The notes below the pieces were generated by a model that worked only from the letters and a program-made list of their open reading frames with translations, had not been told where the DNA came from and did no database searches. From assembly GCA_964503775.1 (NCBI GenBank), contig CAZDBS010000023.1, positions 1 to 10,114 of the forward strand: 10,114 nt of DNA. Direction: 5' to 3'. A program made the translations under genes and the position numbers. Shown here piece by piece: positions 5,327-10,114 of the stretch (positions are counted from its first letter, which is position 1; each line of letters begins with the position of its first letter). Source of the stretch: CAZDBS01 sp964503775 (GTDB taxonomy: Bacteria; Patescibacteriota; Saccharimonadia; Saccharimonadales; CAZDBS01).

Positions 5327-5426
5327 NNNNNNNNNNNNNNNNNNNNNNNNNNNNNNNNNNNNNNNNNNNNNNNNNNNNNNNNNNNNNNNNNNNNNNNNNN
5401 NNNNNNNNNNNNNNNNNNNNNNNNNN
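5327..5426. other. Assembly gap of exactly 100 N
   Basis: A run of 100 unknown bases, a conventional placeholder for a scaffold join of unknown true length. It interrupts the small-ORF operon between two hairpins that each span about 62 nt. Reading frames crossing it are not meaningful. Confidence 0.98.
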
Positions 5427-5489
5427 GGGCCGGATGAACTCCGAAGTGACTTCAGGCGAACCTGACTTCACCAGGAGTCCACCCGGCCC
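5427..5489 (-). ncRNA. 63-nt structured hairpin downstream of the small ORFs
   Basis: The outer arms 5427-5442 and 5474-5489 pair over 16 consecutive positions. Inside are a small asymmetric loop, a 5-bp helix, a symmetric 2x2 AG/AG internal loop, another 5-bp helix and a UUCG loop (all as read on minus). Three imperfect positions are G-U on the minus strand but A-C mismatches on the plus strand, so the selected molecule is probably the minus-strand RNA. It may be an mRNA 3' structure, a processed small RNA or a terminator whose T tract is lost in the gap. Confidence 0.55.
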
Positions 5490-5497
5490 AAGGCCTT

Positions 5498-5529
5498 GCG
5501 TTGAGCGTCTTCGAAGTGCCGCTCAGCGC
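5498..5529. repeat. 10-bp inverted repeat over the stop codon of the second small ORF
   Basis: 5498-5507 pairs with 5520-5529 (one G-T wobble as read on plus) around a 12-nt loop containing the palindrome CTTCGAAG. The TGA of the 48-residue ORF (5525-5523) lies in one arm. Confidence 0.45.
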
Positions 5530-5669
5530 TTCTTGCCGCGAACAACCCCCTTCTCTGGGCCGAACACGATCTGAGAGATCAAACCGCCATTGGTGATCGG
5601 CTCCTTGTCTCTCAACTTCTTGACCTCCTTCTCGAGATCGCGGATGCGATCCTTGTCGGATTTTGCCAC
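5523..5669 (-). CDS. Small basic coiled-coil-like protein (48 aa), unknown
   Basis: The frame encodes a charged helix (KSDKDRIRDLEKEVKKLRD) with heptad-like spacing of hydrophobic residues, a Gly/hydrophobic patch (NGGLISQIVFGPEKG) and a basic tail VVRGKKR. I do not recognise it. The GTG start is chosen because AAGGGGGTGA, 10 of 11 matches to the full anti-SD complement when the next T is counted, ends 5 nt before it; the in-frame ATG at 5675 is only 2 nt past the GGGGG core and would add Met-Asn. The gene follows the 51-residue ORF after about 54 nt on the same strand, and both share the promoter at 5962-5990. A strong ribosome site, charged helical product and GC-rich codons argue that it is translated. 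DNA or RNA binding is possible from the basic ends, but that is speculation. Confidence 0.6.
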   Translation of the reverse strand: MAKSDKDRIRDLEKEVKKLRDKEPITNGGLISQIVFGPEKGVVRGKKR

Positions 5670-5723
5670 ATTCATCACCCCCTTTCGTATCTTGGAGTGC
5701 TGGGATGAACGTGTACTGCGGTC

Positions 5724-5879
5724 TCAGTCGGCGCCGTGGCCGATGTGAGGTAGTGCTGCGATGAGGTCAAACTGCGAAGGTTGGTGCGACAGCGCCGAGA
5801 GGCGCTTCTCCGCAGCATCGAGCTCAGCCTCGATGTCATCGAGCTCAGCCTCGATCTCGTGCAGATCGGGCAAGGACAT
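5724..5879 (-). CDS. Small acidic coiled-coil protein (51 aa), unknown
   Basis: The frame gives an N-terminal acidic helix (residues 4-30) containing IEAELDD then IEAELDA, two consecutive near-identical heptads that are also near-identical in DNA (21-nt tandem repeat), followed by a non-charged tail SHQPSQFDLIAALPHIGHGAD. It is most likely a short coiled coil that oligomerises or pairs with another helix; the basic helix encoded just downstream is an obvious candidate partner (inference). I do not recognise a family. The start is well supported: AAGTAGGTGAA lies 4-9 nt before the ATG, matching the anti-SD region over 9 of 11 positions. It is the first gene after a near-consensus promoter and a 75-nt structured leader. 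Confidence 0.6.
   Translation of the reverse strand: MSLPDLHEIEAELDDIEAELDAAEKRLSALSHQPSQFDLIAALPHIGHGAD
5817..5858 (-). repeat. 21-nt tandem duplication encoding a coiled-coil heptad
   Basis: 5817-5837 and 5838-5858 are identical at 20 of 21 positions and in frame, so each unit encodes one heptad of the 51-residue protein. Confidence 0.85.
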
Positions 5880-5904
5880 TGTTTCACCTACTTTCTAATG
5901 TGCG

Positions 5905-5954
5905 ACGATCAGTTCTTCACCGATCGTGGGGATAGGATAACGACGCGAATCGTT
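5905..5954 (-). promoter_or_regulatory. Structured 5' leader of the small-ORF operon (two hairpins)
   Basis: Hairpin one: 5919-5927 with 5905-5913, 9 bp on the minus strand including one G-U (A-C on plus), 5-nt loop. Hairpin two: AACGA (5939-5943) with TCGTT (5950-5954), 6-nt loop. Both lie between the predicted transcription start (about 5955) and the Shine-Dalgarno of the first ORF. No known riboswitch core was recognised. Confidence 0.45.
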
Positions 5955-5961
5955 GGGGGTA

Positions 5962-5990
5962 TTTATATCATAAATTCAAAGTATTGACAA
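5962..5990 (-). promoter_or_regulatory. Strong sigma70-type promoter of the small-ORF operon
   Basis: On the minus strand TTGTCA (5990-5985) and TATAAA (5967-5962) are separated by exactly 17 nt; each hexamer matches consensus at 5 of 6 positions. The predicted transcription start is about 5955, some 75 nt before the first ORF. Confidence 0.7.
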
Positions 5991-5994
5991 TACT
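5980..5994. promoter_or_regulatory. Operator-like perfect inverted repeat over the -35 box
   Basis: AGTATTG-A-CAATACT is a perfect 7-bp inverted repeat with a 1-nt centre covering the -35 hexamer, a typical position for a dimeric repressor site. It also ends 9 nt before the helicase stop codon. Confidence 0.5.
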
Positions 5995-6003
5995 GAGGAG
6001 CGA

Positions 6004-9000
6004 TTACACTTTATCTTCGATTAAGTCGTTCTCGAACTGAATTTGTCCCTTTGACGTCAATTCGTAGCCGGAAACGTCGGGCCAGTCGAGGGCCATGATT
6101 TTGGACCAGACGGCTTGGATGAGTAGTTTCATCCGCTCGACTTGGTCTGGGGTGATGATGTGGTCTAGAACACTGATTTCATCATCCGCGGTGGGCTCTA
6201 GGAACTCCAAAACTCCGCGTTTCACGCGATACTTCTGTCCCAGAGTTGATCCCTCGACCAGGAGCTTGTAAAAAGTCAACTGCATTTGATAATTGTGAAC
6301 CTTTCGTTTGTCGCCATCATCGTTGCGTGAAAACAAACTAGTCAGTGGTTTACCGGTTTTGTAGTCGGTGACGACGATCTCATCTTGACCGATTACCTCA
6401 TAGAGGTCTAGCTTACCAGTTAGTCGGGCGGGTCCGATGACCACACCTTGATTTTTGAACGAGTGCTCTGGAACTTGCTTGTCATTGAAAGTCTTGGCCC
6501 GATTGTCGATGTACCGACTAAGGGCATGGCGCCCACGTTCCAATAGTAGTTCCTCAGTAGCTGGCGCTAGTCGCTCGCGGTGTAAGACGTCTTCAAAATC
6601 TTTGACGATGAGTGCTAGGTCTTTGAGATTGCCAGTTTGGTTGAAATGGATGTGTTGGATCTCGAGGGTACGGTGCATAGCATCTCCGAAACTCAGGGGT
6701 ATACTTCGAGCTTGGGGAAAGCGTAGGAGATTTTGCATCAGGAAATACTTCGGTCCGCCGTTGCGCAGATTGATGAAGTTAAGCAAATGAGTCACTGGCA
6801 TCTGATAATTTTCGAGACGTTCCGATAATAGGGCGTGTTGATCTGCCTGTGACACGTCGAGATAACGATCGCGCCAACTAGCTTCTGCGCTGGTGATGAG
6901 GCTACGCAGCGAGGGTTCCTCCTCGTGTATGGTCGGCTCTCCGAGTGCCTGTGCTAGTTCCGGGTCGAGTAGTGCGGCTAAGGGCTGGAGCACTTTGCCA
7001 TCATCGGCTTGAGCCGAACGCATGAGATAGAGATTGGCCTTGGCTCTAGTCATTGAGACGTAAAACAGGCGCAAGCGATCGTCGTGCGTATCCCCTGCCC
7101 GCTTCAGAGGTAAGTTCTGCGGTAAGGGTAGACTACGGTTGTTGGTTCGCATGGTATCACCCCAGACGTTGTCCTCGCAGTTGAGGATGTAGACCGTCTC
7201 GAACTCTAGTCCCTTGGCTTTGTAGGTAGTCATGAGTTGGACGGCGTTCAGTTGCTCCAGATGGGGGTTGTTATCGAGGAGTTTGAGTCCTGCGTCTTGG
7301 TAGCCTTCGGCAAACTGCACTATGTCATGGATGGTTAGAGTTTTGTCGGGATGATAGTTGCGGAGTTCCCGGCGAATAGTTGTCAGATTACTGAGAAGTT
7401 TCAGGTATTCACCCGGATTGTTAGCTAGTTTTTCATCAGAAAAGTAGAACTGGCGGAATGGTATAGAAAATGACTCGGTCGGTTGCCCGTCGGATCCGAG
7501 TTCTATACTCTCCGTTCCGATGAGTTGATCGAGGATTTCTTCGGCACTGGTTGTTTTGGCGTGAGCGGCCAGGGTAATAAATGCTCGCATAACACTAGAG
7601 AGATACGAATCGGTGCCGTTGGTTAGATATTCATGCCAAAACAACCGTCGACTGATATTTTCACGCTGGACGTGCATAGCTATCTGCCATAGAGTGACCG
7701 GATCGATTCCCCAGAACGAATAGCCCAAGACCTCACCCAGCAACACATCTGCCGTGACGAAGTCATGGTCGGACAAAGCCGCCACTAATTTCGCCATAGT
7801 GAGTAGCTCGTGAATGTGTGGTGAATCGAAGACATTTTCTCGTCGCTCGTACCAGATGGGGACGTTCTCCTCTTGCAGGAAACGGGCGAATGACTCGAGG
7901 TATTTGTGTCTGGGGGCTAGGACGGCGATTTCGCGAGGTTCATGGCCTGCTTGGATCGACTTGGCAATTTGTTTGGCAATGAAGTCATATTGAGAAGCTG
8001 TACTACGAAAGACGTGCTGCTCGACACACGATATGTCGATGGCAGATTTTCTCACCAGCTCTTTGGTGGCAATCTCTGGCAGTTGGTTCTCCAGACGATC
8101 ACTTCCCTGTACGATGAGTGCCCGGGCGGTGTTGAGGATAGGATCTCCGGAACGATAGTTTTCGGTAAGTGTAATCGTCACGACGTCACGGTAGGTATCG
8201 CGGAAGGCAACCATATTGGAGATGTCAGCGCCTTGGAACCGATAAATCCCCTGATCGTCATCGCCGACAATCATGATATTGGGACGACCCTCGTGGATGG
8301 GGTTGTCACCGATGGCGTAGATGATACGGGCTTGGGCGTTGTTGGTGTCTTGAAACTCATCTACTAGGATGTATTGGTATTGTTCCTGGACGTTGAACCG
8401 AAACTCGTCGTTGGTTTCGAGTTGGTGTACGACGCGCATGATCATGTCATCAAAATCAAACAGCCCGCGTCGTTCGAGTTCTGAGGCGTACGCTTCATAT
8501 ATATGGGCGACAGCTCGCATGTGATCATGGGCCTTGCGAGCTTTCATGCACCACTCATTGCGATGGTTTTTTTCAAGCCACTCATTTCGCCAAGCAGTTA
8601 TTGGCTTGGTTGACGAGTTGTCCGTAGCGAGTATAGCCTCGGCCAAACTCTCAACGAGTAATTGTCCGAGGGGGTGGAATGTTGGTATCGAGATTGGTTC
8701 GAGCTCGACGTGCTTTAGTTTTTCCAGAGCTTCGACTATGTGGGGCAGTTGTTTCTTAGATAGACGTGGAGTGGTGAAGGCTTGCCTTAGAATCGGCTCG
8801 GCCACTTCGACGTAGTTTTCGTTGAGATTCAATATTTCTCGAAGTTCATTTGGTGTTAGGGCTGCTTCCTTAAGCAGGCCGATCATATCTCGCGTAGAGC
8901 CAAGCCAGATGAACCCGTCCGCCTCGCGACCGGACAGCGGGTTGCGGTTCGGTAGAGTGGCAAATATCTCGGAGAGGATCTGATGGGTCGTCAGCTCATC

Positions 9001-9345
9001 GGCCGGACTAACTGTCGCGCCCGCATAGAAAAATTCGCTGTAGCGGTTGATGAGTTCCGTACCTAAGCCGTGAAAAGTATGGATCGATACCTGAGATGCA
9101 GCTTGTCCGATCATAGTACCGAGACGATTGCGCATGTTTTGAGCGGCGTTCTCAGTGAAAGTGATGCAGAGGATGTTGGCCGGTAGCGCATCGGTCTTAT
9201 CCAGTATGTGCGCGACCCGCATACTGAGTAGCTGGGTCTTCCCTGTCCCGGGGCCGGCGATGACCATCACCGGCCCATCGATGGCCTCGACAGCTTGTCT
9301 CTGAGCATCATTTAGTGCTTTGAACTGTTCCTCAAACGTCTGCAT
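6004..9345 (-). CDS. UvrD/Rep-family ATP-dependent helicase fused to a C-terminal PD-(D/E)XK (RecB-type) nuclease
   Basis: The 1113-residue product has all superfamily 1A helicase motifs: Q motif LNDAQRQA (11-18), Walker A GPGTGKT (31-37), Ia ITFTENAAQNM (61-71), Ib IHTFHG (88-93), Walker B VDEFQDT (328-334), III GDDDQGIYRFQGA (361-373), IV LTENYRSG (393-400), V TTYKAKGLEF (706-715) and VI LFYVSMTRAK (760-769). The C-terminal nuclease (about 850-1090) shows H891 in GDAMHRTLE, D980 in GKLD, D994-x-K996 in VVTDYKTGK and the NYQMQLTFY helix. No four-cysteine Fe-S cluster typical of AddB is visible. By family knowledge the helicase-nuclease architecture resembles AddA/AdnB-type enzymes that resect double-strand breaks for recombination. 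It stands alone here; a partner subunit is not in the window. A TAGAAT box lies 6 nt before the ATG with no Shine-Dalgarno, suggesting a leaderless mRNA. Confidence 0.93.
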   Translation of the reverse strand: MQTFEEQFKALNDAQRQAVEAIDGPVMVIAGPGTGKTQLLSMRVAHILDKTDALPANILCITFTENAAQNMRNRLGTMIGQAASQVSIHTFHGLGTELINRYSEFFYAGATVSPADELTTHQILSEIFATLPNRNPLSGREADGFIWLGSTRDMIGLLKEAALTPNELREILNLNENYVEVAEPILRQAFTTPRLSKKQLPHIVEALEKLKHVELEPISIPTFHPLGQLLVESLAEAILATDNSSTKPITAWRNEWLEKNHRNEWCMKARKAHDHMRAVAHIYEAYASELERRGLFDFDDMIMRVVHQLETNDEFRFNVQEQYQYILVDEFQDTNNAQARIIYAIGDNPIHEGRPNIMIVGDDDQGIYRFQGADISNMVAFRDTYRDVVTITLTENYRSGDPILNTARALIVQGSDRLENQLPEIATKELVRKSAIDISCVEQHVFRSTASQYDFIAKQIAKSIQAGHEPREIAVLAPRHKYLESFARFLQEENVPIWYERRENVFDSPHIHELLTMAKLVAALSDHDFVTADVLLGEVLGYSFWGIDPVTLWQIAMHVQRENISRRLFWHEYLTNGTDSYLSSVMRAFITLAAHAKTTSAEEILDQLIGTESIELGSDGQPTESFSIPFRQFYFSDEKLANNPGEYLKLLSNLTTIRRELRNYHPDKTLTIHDIVQFAEGYQDAGLKLLDNNPHLEQLNAVQLMTTYKAKGLEFETVYILNCEDNVWGDTMRTNNRSLPLPQNLPLKRAGDTHDDRLRLFYVSMTRAKANLYLMRSAQADDGKVLQPLAALLDPELAQALGEPTIHEEEPSLRSLITSAEASWRDRYLDVSQADQHALLSERLENYQMPVTHLLNFINLRNGGPKYFLMQNLLRFPQARSIPLSFGDAMHRTLEIQHIHFNQTGNLKDLALIVKDFEDVLHRERLAPATEELLLERGRHALSRYIDNRAKTFNDKQVPEHSFKNQGVVIGPARLTGKLDLYEVIGQDEIVVTDYKTGKPLTSLFSRNDDGDKRKVHNYQMQLTFYKLLVEGSTLGQKYRVKRGVLEFLEPTADDEISVLDHIITPDQVERMKLLIQAVWSKIMALDWPDVSGYELTSKGQIQFENDLIEDKV

Positions 9346-9351
9346 ACTCTT

Positions 9352-9357
9352 ATTCTA
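9352..9357 (-). promoter_or_regulatory. -10 box of the helicase gene, leaderless geometry
   Basis: TAGAAT on the minus strand ends 6 nt before the ATG, the same spacing as for the thermonuclease gene. No clear -35 is seen; the position where it would lie is next to the palindromic repeat. Confidence 0.45.
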
Positions 9358-9383
9358 CTTCATCCCCACCTACACTTCTGCAT

Positions 9384-9422
9384 GTGGTACTGCGTAGAGG
9401 TCGAACCTCTACGCAGTACCAC
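9384..9422. repeat. 39-nt near-perfect palindrome, copy 2 of the intergenic repeat
   Basis: Arms 9384-9400 and 9406-9422 are perfectly complementary over 17 bp (18 if 9401 and 9405 pair). The arm matches copy 1 (2532-2569) except for one A to G change that is compensated by T to C in the opposite arm, plus one base fewer in the loop. Like copy 1 it lies between divergent genes. Confidence 0.85.
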
Positions 9423-9486
9423 GCCCACACATATAACTAAACTGGACTTTACTAGAATTAAACCTGAGTCTCTCCTATTCTTGGGG

Positions 9487-9498
9487 TGCAAGCTTGCA
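9487..9498. promoter_or_regulatory. 12-bp palindrome upstream of the wHTH-Nudix gene
   Basis: TGCAAGCTTGCA is self-complementary and lies 62 nt before the start of a gene with its own DNA-binding domain, so an autoregulatory site is conceivable. Short palindromes also occur by chance. Confidence 0.25.
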
Positions 9499-9560
9499 AT
9501 TAATCTTTAATATGTCAGACTTTGGAGTTAATAGATCAGAGTCTGGGAAAGAGTGATTGC

Positions 9561-10114
9561 ATGAGTTACGAAGTGAATTTACATCAAGCGCAGACCAAGA
9601 TTCTGCGAGAACTTCTCTTCTCTACGGGCGCAGGGTATGCGGAGTTACAAAAACCGACCGGTCTTACGAGTGACCATTTCAATTTTCACATCAAGAAACT
9701 AGTGGAGATGGGCTATGTCGAGAAATTATCACGTGGCCAGTATCAGTTAGCGCCACGGGGCAAAGAGTATGCCAATCGGTTGGATACCGACGAGAATACA
9801 ATCGAACGTCAACCGAAAGTAGCCGTTATCCTGGCGATCGAAAAACAAGAAGGCGGCAAGCAATACTTTCTTTTCCAGGAACGGCTGAAAAACCCATACT
9901 TTGGCTTCTGGGGTTTTCCGACAGGCAAAATCCGCTGGGGAGAGACGATTTTAGAGACGGCAGCCCGAGAGTTGCTGGAAGAAACTGGACTAGAGGCGGA
10001 TTATCGATATACCGGTGTCTATCATGAGCAGGTTTATCAAAAAGAAACCGGTGAACAATTGGAGGACAAGATATTTCACGTCATTCACTGCACGAATCCA
10101 CGAGGTCGACTGAC
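9561..10114 (+). CDS. Winged-helix domain fused to a Nudix hydrolase (3' end outside window)
   Basis: The frame is open from ATG 9561 to the right edge, giving 184 residues so far. The N-terminal ~75 residues look like a winged helix-turn-helix: QTKILRELLF, then a recognition-helix-like TSDHFNFHIKKLVEMGYVEK and a wing (SRGQYQLAPRG). A Nudix domain follows from about residue 85, with a perfect Nudix box GKIRWGE-x7-RELLEETGL (122-144; pattern G-x5-E-x7-REUxEExGU) and a preceding GFWGFPTG strand. By family knowledge Nudix enzymes hydrolyse nucleoside diphosphates linked to another moiety and need Mg2+; wHTH-Nudix fusions may either regulate NAD or sugar-nucleotide metabolism or act as transcription factors sensing such ligands. 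The substrate cannot be told. Only a weak purine-rich GGGAAAGAG precedes the ATG. It is divergent from the helicase gene. Confidence 0.88.
   Translation, partial: MSYEVNLHQAQTKILRELLFSTGAGYAELQKPTGLTSDHFNFHIKKLVEMGYVEKLSRGQYQLAPRGKEYANRLDTDENTIERQPKVAVILAIEKQEGGKQYFLFQERLKNPYFGFWGFPTGKIRWGETILETAARELLEETGLEADYRYTGVYHEQVYQKETGEQLEDKIFHVIHCTNPRGRL

Noticed and set aside
5199..5471. Minus-strand reading frame running across the N gap
   Set aside because: A third of it is unknown sequence; the frame on each side belongs to hairpins and the join length is arbitrary.
5675..5887. 70-codon minus-strand frame overlapping the 51-aa ORF
   Set aside because: It has Ser/Arg-rich shadow-frame composition and no ribosome site, whereas the 51-codon frame has a strong Shine-Dalgarno and a regular heptad pattern. 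Its stop overlapping the ATG at 5675 looks coincidental.
6455..8815. Plus-strand ORFs antisense to the helicase gene
   Set aside because: The minus-strand frame carries all helicase and nuclease motifs; the antisense frames show no family features and are shadows.
9516..9545. CAGACT...AGTCTG inverted repeat before the wHTH-Nudix gene
   Set aside because: Only 6 bp with an 18-nt separation; expected by chance.
1..10114. CRISPR array, rRNA, tRNA or insertion sequence
   Set aside because: No regularly spaced direct repeats, no rRNA or tRNA signatures and no transposase frame were seen.

Overview
The window looks like a chromosomal scaffold from a candidate-phyla-radiation bacterium, most likely Saccharibacteria (TM7). 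This is inference: the genes are compact, TGA works as a stop, and the set (orphan corrinoid adenosyltransferase, aquaporin, small glutaredoxin, SNase-like nuclease, UvrD helicase fused to a RecB-type nuclease, winged-helix Nudix protein) fits that group. A different CPR lineage cannot be excluded. A run of exactly 100 N (5327-5426) marks a scaffold join.

Layout. 2-385 (+) is the end of a glycosyltransferase, tail-to-tail with a membrane-anchored thermonuclease (363-944, -). A cob(I)alamin adenosyltransferase follows (1111-1680, -). The next ~950 bases hold no credible protein gene. On the minus strand they have the parts of a ~730-nt structured RNA gene: a near-consensus promoter (2489-2517), a 15-bp stem closing the two ends, strong internal hairpins and an intrinsic terminator (1752-1785). 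A glutaredoxin (2628-2894, +) converges with an aquaporin (2956-3675, -); upstream of that lie a His-rich anchored protein (3757-4374, -) and a polytopic membrane protein (4381-5157, -), 6 nt apart.

Around the gap is a second unusual unit on the minus strand. It has a near-consensus promoter (5962-5990) with an inverted repeat over its -35, a leader with two hairpins, two ~50-residue coiled-coil-like ORFs with near-perfect Shine-Dalgarno sequences, a 63-nt hairpin abutting the gap, and beyond the gap a structured hairpin followed by six T. It is visibly richer in GC than its neighbours. A large helicase-nuclease (6004-9345, -) is divergent from a winged-helix/Nudix gene cut by the right edge (9561-10114, +).

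Two copies of a ~38-nt near-perfect palindrome sit in the two divergent intergenic regions (2532-2569 and 9384-9422) and differ by a compensatory base-pair change. Several genes have a -10 box 6 nt before the start codon and no Shine-Dalgarno, implying leaderless mRNAs, in contrast to the two small ORFs.

The best candidates for something undescribed are the ~730-nt minus-strand RNA and the structured small-ORF operon. The metabolic genes form no single pathway; each looks like an independent housekeeping or stress function.
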